Source of the DNA: an uncultured Clostridia bacterium
Lineage (GTDB): Bacteria; Bacillota; Clostridia; Oscillospirales; Ruminococcaceae
Length of the DNA stretch: 6,455 nt
Direction of reading: 5' to 3'
NCBI GenBank assembly: GCA_937893735.1
Contig: CALBGD010000344.1
Location: 1 to 6,455 of the forward strand
Of this stretch, positions 1 through 5,448 are shown in pieces. Below the pieces are notes generated by a model. The model was not told the origin of the DNA, made no database searches, and was given only the letters and a program-made list of their open reading frames with translations. The first letter of the stretch is position 1, and every line of letters begins with the position of its first letter. A program made the translations under genes and the position numbers.

Positions 1-1377
1 GGCGAATTCTGGAGCCGCCCTACCGAGGAGGCAGTCGAAAGGCTGTTCACCATTCGCCGCAGATTCCCTCAGGCGCTGATCTGCGCCAACGACTCAATGG
101 CTATCGCCGCTGTGAACGTTCTGAAAAAGCACGGAATGAAGATCCCAGAGGACGTTATCGTCACCGGATTCGATGGAATAAAGGAGATAAAGTACAGTAT
201 CCCGAGCATAACCACCTGCCTTTGCAGCAGCGACCGCCTTGCAGATTCCATTACGAATATCGTTCGGGAGACCATCGCAGGCAGGACCGAGCCGGAATAT
301 AAGCTTGTGGAGCCTGAGCTCTGGAAGGCTGAAAGCTGCGGCTGTCCGGGAAGATCCTACATCAATCCGTCAGAGGAGCTGACCTACGTCAATAACACGT
401 TTTACCGCTTTCAGGCAGAAGAGGAACATATGTTCCGCATGATCTCGCGCATTCTGGAATGTCACAGCTTTTCCCAGATCGCGGGGCTTCTTGACAATCA
501 TGTATTCTATGACATGATGATCGCGATAAACAATGAATGCACCGACCGTACCATTAATCCGATGGAAAGGTGCACCGACAAGGCGTACGGGGACAGCGTA
601 AAGGTCATTTTCAACACAAATCGTCCTAATAAAGACTGGCTGGACGACTTCAATACGTCTGAGCTGCGCCCTGATTTAAGCGATATGCTGAACGAGCATG
701 AACACCCTCTCATATTCTTCTCGCTGAATTATGTGGGCATTCCGATGGGTTATGTGTGCTTCAACTATTTCAATTACGATGTTCAGAACTACTACAAGGC
801 TTCGCAGATAGTCAACACGTTAAACTGTGGATTTGGTGCATTCCGCACTGCACAGTACCAGCATTACCTCAGCAAAAAAATAGAGGAGATGTACCGCTGC
901 GACGGACTCACTCACCTGCTCAACAGAACCGCCCTGAAAAACAGCTATCAGCTTCTTCATCAGAAATGCGGGAGCACCATGACAGTGGTTCTCGCCGATC
1001 TTGACGGACTGAAGCACATCAACGACACATATGGTCATGACGATGGCGACTTTGCGATATGCACCGTCGCACAGGCGCTCCGCATGAGCTGCCCCGCAGA
1101 TTCACTGTGCGTGCGCTGGGGCGGCGACGAGATGGTAGCCGTGATCCCCGGCAAAGTCACATCAGAGCAAATCAGAAATGATATAGACAGGCACCTTGAT
1201 GATGTTAACCGTACATCTGGAAAGCCGTACCACATATCCGCAAGCGTTGGCATAAAGTCCTTTGATTCAGCTGGTCCATCTGAATTTGAGGACATGGTAA
1301 GGGCAACAGACCAGCTTATGTACAGCGAAAAGAAGCGCAAAAAGCAGCAGGCTGACGCTCCTGCCAAAGAGGTGTAA
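1..1377 (+). CDS. LacI/PBP1-type sensor domain fused to GGDEF diguanylate cyclase (5' end missing)
   Basis: The reading frame is open from base 1, so the gene starts upstream of the window; the first in-frame ATG (97) lies in the middle of a conserved domain and is not the start. Of 458 visible residues, about 1-115 are the C-terminal half of a LacI/PBP1-type ligand-binding fold: ICANDSMA (27-34), then KIPEDVIVTGFDG (47-59), closing with ESCGC (111-115). Residues about 120-295 form a middle region that I cannot assign; the stretch PLIFFSLNYVGIPMGY could belong to a GAF-like fold. The GGDEF domain runs from about 298 to 450: DGLTHLLNR, metal-ligand region ADLDGLKHINDTYGHDDGD (Asp333, Asp335) and active-site GGDEM at 374-378. 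It should make cyclic di-GMP from two GTP. Met in place of Phe at the fifth position is a mild variant. No RxxD inhibitory site precedes GGDEM. No membrane segment is visible, so the visible part looks cytoplasmic, with sugar-like ligand sensing inferred from the family. Whether a DNA-binding domain exists upstream cannot be seen. It is probably co-transcribed with the flavodoxin gene 6 bp downstream. Confidence 0.9.
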   Translation, partial: GEFWSRPTEEAVERLFTIRRRFPQALICANDSMAIAAVNVLKKHGMKIPEDVIVTGFDGIKEIKYSIPSITTCLCSSDRLADSITNIVRETIAGRTEPEYKLVEPELWKAESCGCPGRSYINPSEELTYVNNTFYRFQAEEEHMFRMISRILECHSFSQIAGLLDNHVFYDMMIAINNECTDRTINPMERCTDKAYGDSVKVIFNTNRPNKDWLDDFNTSELRPDLSDMLNEHEHPLIFFSLNYVGIPMGYVCFNYFNYDVQNYYKASQIVNTLNCGFGAFRTAQYQHYLSKKIEEMYRCDGLTHLLNRTALKNSYQLLHQKCGSTMTVVLADLDGLKHINDTYGHDDGDFAICTVAQALRMSCPADSLCVRWGGDEMVAVIPGKVTSEQIRNDIDRHLDDVNRTSGKPYHISASVGIKSFDSAGPSEFEDMVRATDQLMYSEKKRKKQQADAPAKEV

Positions 1378-1383
1378 AGACAA

Positions 1384-1869
1384 ATGAAAGCAGTAATTTA
1401 CGAAAGCAATACCGGAAGCACGAAGCGCTATGCTGAAATGCTCGCGCAGAAACTCGGTGTTCCCGCATATTCTATGAAAGAAGCGGGAAAGGCCGTCCCC
1501 AAGGGCGAGGAAGCGGTATTCCTCGGGTGGGTGTTTGCGAACAAGATACAAGGGCTCACGAAAGCGCTGAAGAAGTGGAATATCGTCTGTGCCGGCGCAG
1601 TCGGAATGAATCCGTACTGCAGGAAATACCGCGAAATACTCAGGGACTCCAACAAGACGGATAAGCCGATTTTTTACCTCCGCGGGGCGCTTGACCTCAG
1701 CAAGCTGAGATGGCTCCAGCGGAAGCTTCTCCAGACTATCCGCACTGACCTTGAAAAGCAGAAGAAGCCCGGGACCGAGGACATGATAAAGGTCCTGCGG
1801 GACGGCTGCGATTTCGTCAGCGAAAGCAATCTCGATGAGATAATAGCTTTTACGTTGTCAAATAGATAA
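1384..1869 (+). CDS. flavodoxin-domain protein
   Basis: This 161-residue protein opens with a beta strand and an FMN phosphate-binding loop, YESNTGSTKRYAEMLA (residues 6-21), the T/S-x-T-G-x-T pattern of flavodoxins. GWVFANKIQGLTKAL (49-63) and YLRGALDLSKLRWLQRKLL (98-116) resemble the short HemG-like flavodoxin-domain family (Flavodoxin_5 type) of Clostridia rather than classical electron-transfer flavodoxins. It is expected to bind FMN and act in the cytoplasm as an electron carrier or small oxidoreductase; its partner is unknown. The ATG lies 6 bp after the stop of the GGDEF gene, and an AGAGGT ribosome site (1368-1373) sits inside the end of that gene, so the two are probably one transcript and translationally coupled. 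Nothing in the sequence explains why a redox protein accompanies a cyclic di-GMP enzyme. Domain call is firm; physiological role is unknown. Confidence 0.85.
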   Translation: MKAVIYESNTGSTKRYAEMLAQKLGVPAYSMKEAGKAVPKGEEAVFLGWVFANKIQGLTKALKKWNIVCAGAVGMNPYCRKYREILRDSNKTDKPIFYLRGALDLSKLRWLQRKLLQTIRTDLEKQKKPGTEDMIKVLRDGCDFVSESNLDEIIAFTLSNR

Positions 1870-1872
1870 AGC

Positions 1873-1903
1873 TGTCGGCAGGGATTTCAGCTCCCTGCCG
1901 ATG
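1873..1903. terminator. probable bidirectional intrinsic terminator
   Basis: CGGCAGGGA (1876-1884) and TCCCTGCCG (1892-1900) form a perfect 9-bp GC-rich stem with a 7-base loop. It extends by one A-T pair and two G-T wobbles to 1873-1903. It lies between the stop codons of two converging genes (TAA ending at 1869, TGA at 1918-1916). The trailing T-runs are short on both sides (TCTTTATT on +, GCTTTATCTATTT on -), so it is not a textbook terminator, but its position strongly suggests that it ends both transcripts. Confidence 0.75.
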
Positions 1904-1915
1904 TCTTTATTCAGG

Positions 1916-3007
1916 TCAGTTCAGCTTGGCTACGTTAGACCACTTTCCGTAGATACGCCTGCCTCCGGACGTGACATACGGGCGAACCCTGAACCGGCAG
2001 CCGCCGCTCTCCGTCCACTTTACCTTTGCCGAGGTTTTCTTAATATCAGACAGCTTCGCAAACGGCTTCGTCCCCTCCGCCGCCTGAAGCTCATACCCCT
2101 CTGCGCCAGGTGATTTCTTCCAGCTCAGGGACGCGCGCTTCTCTGCGGTGCTCTTTGCCGTGAGAGTTGTTTTCCTCGGCAGTATGCGGAATCTCAGCGT
2201 TTTCGTGCCCTTGTAGCTGTTGATTCCGGTTATCGTGACCACGGCTGTTCCGGGCATCTTATTGTCCGAGTACTCCACCGTGTAGTCAAAGCCCTCGCAG
2301 AGATATTTCCTGCCCTCGTCGTATATTTCGAGCTCCGGACGGAATTCCTTTCCGGTATAGGTCACAGTGGGGAGCGCCTGATATTTCAGAGCCGATATAT
2401 CCCTGACCTTGTCCGGGTCGAGCATTCTTGCGGAAAACTCTCTGCTTCCGTCTATGTACTTTCCGGCACTCATTATATTATATCTGAAAAGGCAGGAGGC
2501 GCTCCTCTCAGCAACCCGAAACACCCACTCGTCACTCTTTCCGTAGATGACTCCGACAGCATCTCCGTTTTCAGTCATGTCTGCCCAGACATCAAAATCA
2601 TCGTCTGTGGTGCAGTCGTCCACCAGAATATCGCCGCTTAGTCCGTCCTCCCCGAAAAGGGTAAAAACAGTCCAGGTGCCGTATACCCCCCACTCGTCCG
2701 TAGTATAATCATCGAAATACACGGTAAAATTCAGACCAGCCCGTCCGCTTTCCGCCTGACTTGCCTGATACAGTTCGTATTTCTCCTTTGGAACGGTGAA
2801 TATAATGCCCGTGTACCCAGGCATAATGTCCGTGCGGACCGTAACTCCCGGCTCGGAGAAATCAAGGTCTGCCGGCAGAACCGGAACTATCTGCTCCTCT
2901 GCCTGCGGGGTAACCTCCGGGGACTGCGCCTCCGCAAACGCAGGAGCCGCCGGGATCAGCGTCAGAAATGCCGCAAGAACTGCGGATATAAAGCGTTTCT
3001 TTTTCAT
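1916..3007 (-). CDS. secreted protein with Ig-like and fibronectin-III-like C-terminal domains, function unknown
   Basis: This 363-residue protein starts with a typical Gram-positive signal peptide: MKKKR, a hydrophobic core AVLAAFLTLIPA, and an AFA cleavage site after residue 25. A short Pro/Glu/Gln-rich linker follows, then about 170 residues (roughly 40-210) that I do not recognise, rich in Asp, aromatic residues and predicted strands. About 212-276 is a compact Ig-like unit with YTGKEF, EGFDYTVEYSDN and GTAVVTITGINSYKGT, a pattern common in Clostridia surface proteins. The last 87 residues look like a fibronectin-III domain (ASLSWKKSPGAEGYELQ ... RVRPY ... YGKWSNVAKLN). There is no LPXTG sorting signal, dockerin or second membrane helix, so it is probably released or held non-covalently. 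No catalytic motif is seen. The start is fixed by a strong AGGAGGTT site 6 bp upstream and by the signal peptide. It has its own promoter, diverges from ilvB, and its 3' end faces the hairpin at 1876-1900. Confidence 0.85.
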   Translation of the reverse strand: MKKKRFISAVLAAFLTLIPAAPAFAEAQSPEVTPQAEEQIVPVLPADLDFSEPGVTVRTDIMPGYTGIIFTVPKEKYELYQASQAESGRAGLNFTVYFDDYTTDEWGVYGTWTVFTLFGEDGLSGDILVDDCTTDDDFDVWADMTENGDAVGVIYGKSDEWVFRVAERSASCLFRYNIMSAGKYIDGSREFSARMLDPDKVRDISALKYQALPTVTYTGKEFRPELEIYDEGRKYLCEGFDYTVEYSDNKMPGTAVVTITGINSYKGTKTLRFRILPRKTTLTAKSTAEKRASLSWKKSPGAEGYELQAAEGTKPFAKLSDIKKTSAKVKWTESGGCRFRVRPYVTSGGRRIYGKWSNVAKLN

Positions 3008-3013
3008 ATGATC

Positions 3014-3021
3014 AACCTCCT
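3014..3021 (-). promoter_or_regulatory. ribosome binding site of the secreted-protein gene
   Basis: On the minus strand AGGAGGTT lies 6 bases before the ATG at 3007, an almost complete match to the 16S anti-Shine-Dalgarno sequence. It supports this start and suggests efficient translation. Confidence 0.85.
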
Positions 3022-3035
3022 GTTCAGTTTTTCTT

Positions 3036-3064
3036 ATTATACATCACGTGATTCCGTTTGTCAA
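3036..3064 (-). promoter_or_regulatory. consensus sigma-A promoter of the secreted-protein gene
   Basis: Read on the minus strand, TTGACA (3064-3059) and TATAAT (3041-3036) are separated by exactly 17 bases, so every hexamer position matches consensus. The predicted transcript start near 3029 gives a leader of about 22 bases containing just the ribosome site. A promoter this strong normally needs restraint, and the spacer contains a perfect palindrome (see 3043-3052). Confidence 0.85.
3043..3052. promoter_or_regulatory. 10-bp palindrome inside the secreted-gene promoter spacer (candidate operator)
   Basis: ATCACGTGAT is a perfect 10-bp palindrome between the -35 and -10 of the minus-strand promoter. 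A protein bound there would block RNA polymerase. That it is an operator is inferred from position and symmetry only; the regulator is unknown. Confidence 0.4.
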
Positions 3065-3117
3065 CCTAAATTACAGAATAAATCTGCTGAAATATATGAA
3101 AAATATCTGATATATCG

Positions 3118-3146
3118 TTGACAACATACGAAGTATGTGATAAAAT
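3118..3146 (+). promoter_or_regulatory. sigma-A promoter of ilvBN
   Basis: TTGACA (3118-3123), a 17-base spacer, and TAAAAT (3141-3146) make a near-consensus promoter, strengthened by an extended -10 TGA directly before the -10. The transcript should start near 3153, giving a leader of about 50 bases before the ilvB ATG at 3204. The spacer is almost filled by an inverted repeat (3124-3138). Confidence 0.85.
3124..3138. promoter_or_regulatory. inverted repeat in the ilvB promoter spacer (candidate operator)
   Basis: ACATAC-GAA-GTATGT is a perfect 6-bp-arm dyad lying entirely between the -35 and the extended -10 of the ilvB promoter. Occupancy would exclude RNA polymerase, so a repressor acting here is the simplest reading. 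It differs in sequence from the palindrome in the facing promoter, so the two may answer to different proteins. The identity of the binder is unknown. Confidence 0.5.
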
Positions 3147-3154
3147 AATATATA

Positions 3155-3173
3155 TGCTGTCATCATTGCAGCA
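3155..3173 (+). other. weak hairpin in the ilvB leader
   Basis: TGCTG (3155-3159) and CAGCA (3169-3173) can pair around a 9-base loop near the 5' end of the predicted ilvB transcript. It has 5 bp, no following T-run and no nearby leader peptide, so it does not look like an attenuator; a role in mRNA stability is possible but unsupported. Confidence 0.25.
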
Positions 3174-3189
3174 GAAATCGACAGAAGAA

Positions 3190-3197
3190 GGGTGATC
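3190..3197 (+). promoter_or_regulatory. ribosome binding site that sets the ilvB start at 3204
   Basis: GGGTGATC contains GGTGATC, a 7-base match to the 3' part of the AGGAGGTGATC ribosome-binding consensus, and ends 6 bases before ATG 3204. An upstream in-frame GTG at 3192 lies inside this site and so is unlikely to be used. Starting at 3204 also gives the usual family N-terminus, MKLSGSDIIVE. Confidence 0.75.
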
Positions 3198-3203
3198 TAT
3201 ACA

Positions 3204-4892
3204 ATGAAGCTTAGCGGTTCAGATATAATCGTTGAATGCTTACTCGAACAGGGCGCGGATACCGTATTCGGCTATCCCGGAGGCGCTGTTCTTAATATTT
3301 ACGACAGCCTGTACAAGTACAGCGACAAAATTCATCATGTCATTACCTGCCATGAGCAGGGCGCTTGTCATGCCGCTGACGGCTACGCACGCTCCACCGG
3401 AAAGACCGGCGTTGTTATCGCGACATCTGGTCCCGGCGCGACTAACCTCGTCACTGGTATCGCCACTGCATACATGGATTCCATTCCGCTGGTAGCCATC
3501 ACAGGCAACGTTTCCTGCGGTCTGCTGGGTCTGGATTCATTTCAGGAGGTTGACATCACAGGCATCACAATGCCGATAACCAAGCACAATTTCATCGTGA
3601 AATCCGTGGACGAGCTTGCAGACACGATAAGAACTGCTTTCCGTATCGCAATGTCCGGCAGAAAGGGCCCGGTTCTTGTGGACGTCCCCAAGGACATCAC
3701 ACAGGCGTTCGCTGAATACACCAGACAGCCCGCCCAGAAGCCTGAGGAATCCGCACCCCTCAAAGACGACGAGATAAACACAGCGGCAGAGCTCATCGCT
3801 TCCGCGAAGAAACCGTTCATTTACGCAGGCGGCGGCGTTATCTCCTCCGGAGCCTCCGAGGAGCTGAAGAAGCTCGCTGAGCTGACTGACGCGCCCGTTT
3901 CCTGCTCGCTCATGGGTCAGGGCGCATACGACGAGACCGACCACCGCTACATAGGTATGCTCGGAATGCACGGCACGGTAAAGGCGGCGTACGCCCTCAA
4001 CAACTGCGACCTGTTCATCGGCGTGGGAACCAGATTCTCCGACCGCGTTACGGGAGATACCTCCGTATTCGGCAAGCAGGCTAAGATAATCCACATCGAC
4101 ATAGACCCCGCAGAGTTCAACAAGAACATCGACTCCACCGCCACAGTTACCGGCGATGTGAAGCAGGTGCTCTCCGCGCTCATTGCCAAGCTGGACAGGC
4201 AGTCCCACCCGGAATGGTGCGCCGAGATACTAGACGGCGATTTCGGCGAGCCGGTGCAGACCGGAACCGAACAGCTCCCGGTAACTCCGCAGGCTGTGAT
4301 CGAAGAACTCGACCGCCAGACCGGCGGCGAAGCCATCATCACAACAGAGGTCGGTCAGACGCAGATGTGGGCGGCTCAGTACTACAAGTGCAGGAATCCG
4401 CGCAGCTTCGTTTCCTCCGGCGGACTTGGCACCATGGGCTTCGGACTCGGCGCGGCGCTCGGCGCAAAGACCGGAAATCCCGACAAGACCGTGATAAACA
4501 TGGCGGGCGACGGCTCCTTCGCAATGAACCTTAACGAGCTCATCACGGCTTCCGCGCACGGAATCAACATCATCGAGGTGGTTGTAAACAACAACGTTCT
4601 GGGAATGGTACGCCAGTGGCAGAGACTGTTCTACAACAAGCACTTCTCAGAAACCACGCTTGACGCGCGCCACATCGACTACGTAAAGCTCGGCGAGGCT
4701 TTCGGCATAAAGACCTTCGTCATCGAAAAGACCGAAGAGATAGCTCCCGTTATAAAGCAGGCGCTTGAAGTATCAAAGTCCGCTCCGGTAATGATCGAAG
4801 TCCGTATCGACAGGGATATCAACGTTCTGCCGATGATTCCCGCCGGAAAGCCGGTAGTTAATCCCATCACATCAATAGATCTGGAGGCGTGA
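3204..4892 (+). CDS. ilvB: acetolactate (acetohydroxyacid) synthase large, catalytic subunit
   Basis: It catalyses the ThDP-dependent condensation of pyruvate with pyruvate or 2-ketobutyrate, the first shared step of valine/leucine and isoleucine synthesis, in the cytoplasm. At 562 residues it has the normal family length and domain order: N-terminal ThDP pyrimidine-binding domain with FGYPGGAVLNIYD and catalytic Glu51 in CHEQGACHAADGYAR; SFQEVDITGITMPITKHNF; central FAD/TPP-type domain (about 190-330); and C-terminal ThDP domain with GDG (435-437), 24 residues, then NN (462-463). MVRQWQRLFY carries the conserved Trp472 that distinguishes acetohydroxyacid synthases from other pyruvate decarboxylase-like enzymes and shapes 2-ketoacid choice. 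Ser104 and Ser112 occupy positions usually Pro and Ala in plant enzymes. The start is set by the ribosome site at 3190-3197. It is the first gene of an operon with ilvN, 2 bp downstream, and is transcribed from the promoter at 3118. Confidence 0.97.
   Translation: MKLSGSDIIVECLLEQGADTVFGYPGGAVLNIYDSLYKYSDKIHHVITCHEQGACHAADGYARSTGKTGVVIATSGPGATNLVTGIATAYMDSIPLVAITGNVSCGLLGLDSFQEVDITGITMPITKHNFIVKSVDELADTIRTAFRIAMSGRKGPVLVDVPKDITQAFAEYTRQPAQKPEESAPLKDDEINTAAELIASAKKPFIYAGGGVISSGASEELKKLAELTDAPVSCSLMGQGAYDETDHRYIGMLGMHGTVKAAYALNNCDLFIGVGTRFSDRVTGDTSVFGKQAKIIHIDIDPAEFNKNIDSTATVTGDVKQVLSALIAKLDRQSHPEWCAEILDGDFGEPVQTGTEQLPVTPQAVIEELDRQTGGEAIITTEVGQTQMWAAQYYKCRNPRSFVSSGGLGTMGFGLGAALGAKTGNPDKTVINMAGDGSFAMNLNELITASAHGINIIEVVVNNNVLGMVRQWQRLFYNKHFSETTLDARHIDYVKLGEAFGIKTFVIEKTEEIAPVIKQALEVSKSAPVMIEVRIDRDINVLPMIPAGKPVVNPITSIDLEA
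4883..4887 (+). promoter_or_regulatory. ribosome binding site that sets the ilvN start at 4895
   Basis: GGAGG lies within the last codons of ilvB, 7 bases before ATG 4895. The in-frame GTG at 4889, which would overlap the ilvB stop by 4 bases, is only 1 base from this site and so is too close to be favoured. Confidence 0.75.
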
Positions 4893-4894
4893 TC

Positions 4895-5365
4895 ATGCAG
4901 GAATATGTATTATCAGTAAAAGTAGCCAACAACGAGGGCGTTCTCCTGCGGGTTTCCAGCCTGTTCAGCAGACGCTGCTTCAATATCAAGAGCCTCAACG
5001 CGGCTGAAACGGAAATCCCCGAGATCTCCCGCCTGACCATCGTAGTTGCAGGCGACCTCAGAGTGCTGGAGCAGATCAAGAACCAGCTCATGAAGCTCCA
5101 CGACGTAAAAGAAGTCAAGATTCTCACCGACGCTGTATGCCGCGAGCACGTTATCGTCCGCGCGGGACGCTCCGTTGAGGACAGACGCGGTATCGTGGAG
5201 GTGGCTAACCTATTCCGCGCGAAGTCCGTGGACATCGGCGAGGACAGCATTATGCTGGAGCTCACCGGCAAGCCCGAGAAAATAGACAGCTTCATCAGCC
5301 TGCTCAAGCCGTTCGGCATCGTCAAGATGGTGAGAAGCGGCATTTCCGCACTGGAAAGGGATTAA
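4895..5365 (+). CDS. ilvN: acetolactate synthase small, regulatory subunit
   Basis: It is the small subunit that activates IlvB and normally confers feedback inhibition by valine. The 156 residues comprise an N-terminal ACT domain (about 3-76: YVLSVKVANNEGVLLRV, LFSRRCFNIKSL, EIPEISRLTIVV, VLEQIKNQLMKLHDVKEVKIL) and the family C-terminal domain (about 80-156, ending KPFGIVKMVRSGISALERD). Length matches the short IlvH/IlvN type of about 160 residues. Aligned by eye to E. coli IlvH, the effector-loop Asn11 and Gly14 are kept (Asn12, Gly15 here), Ser17 is Leu18, and the Gly before the Tyr/Phe-Asn-Ile is Cys28. The gene starts 2 bp after the ilvB stop, with its ribosome site inside ilvB, so the two subunits are probably made in a coupled, balanced way. 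The symbol ilvH is used for the same family in some genomes. Confidence 0.95.
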   Translation: MQEYVLSVKVANNEGVLLRVSSLFSRRCFNIKSLNAAETEIPEISRLTIVVAGDLRVLEQIKNQLMKLHDVKEVKILTDAVCREHVIVRAGRSVEDRRGIVEVANLFRAKSVDIGEDSIMLELTGKPEKIDSFISLLKPFGIVKMVRSGISALERD

Positions 5366-5377
5366 GGTATTATTCAC

Positions 5378-5392
5378 AATTATTTGATAATT
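5378..5392. promoter_or_regulatory. AT-rich dyad upstream of the LysR gene (candidate binding site)
   Basis: AATTAT-TTG-ATAATT is a perfect 6-bp-arm inverted repeat 13 bases after the ilvN stop. It is too AT-rich for a strong terminator. It could be a site for the downstream LysR protein acting on its own gene, though a symmetric T-N11-A core does not fit exactly. The role is inferred from position only. Confidence 0.35.
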
Positions 5393-5396
5393 CTTT

Positions 5397-5410
5397 AACA
5401 GAAATCTGTT
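5397..5410. promoter_or_regulatory. second dyad in the ilvN-lysR gap
   Basis: AACAGA-AA-TCTGTT is a near-perfect 14-bp palindrome 5 bases downstream of the first dyad. It could be a half of a composite regulator site or a weak hairpin. No clear promoter is visible in this 83-bp gap, so the LysR gene may depend partly on read-through from ilvBN. Confidence 0.35.
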
Positions 5411-5438
5411 TCATTTTCCGCAACAAATAATGAAAGGC

Positions 5439-5442
5439 AGGA
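5439..5442 (+). promoter_or_regulatory. ribosome binding site supporting the TTG start of the LysR gene
   Basis: AGGA ends 6 bases before TTG 5449, with an additional AAAGG at 5433-5437. There is no in-frame ATG nearby, and TTG gives the exact start expected for a LysR helix-turn-helix (MNILHLKYAVEVA). Confidence 0.65.
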
Positions 5443-5448
5443 CTCGAG

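Noticed and set aside
756..1004. 82-codon + frame within the GGDEF gene
   Set aside because: Out-of-frame shadow of a conserved coding region with no ribosome site or domain.
3081..3095. Possible CodY box upstream of ilvB
   Set aside because: AATCTGCTGAAATAT matches 11 of 15 positions of AATTTTCWGAAAATT; four mismatches in AT-rich DNA are common by chance, so it is not claimed.
3124..3138. Resemblance of the ilvB dyad to a lox-type recombination arm
   Set aside because: Only the short core TACGAAGT is shared; the spacing and arm length do not fit a lox site and there is no recombinase nearby.
3192..3203. Upstream GTG start for ilvB
   Set aside because: The codon lies within the ribosome-binding sequence and adds four residues not expected in the family.
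3537..4208. Long antisense open frame (223 codons) inside ilvB
   Set aside because: It lies wholly opposite conserved ilvB coding sequence, has no ribosome site or recognisable domain, and is explained by the codon bias of the sense strand.
5373..5401. Weak promoter TTCACA-17-TAACAG before the LysR gene
   Set aside because: The -10 matches only about half of consensus and overlaps a dyad, so it is not supported as a promoter.
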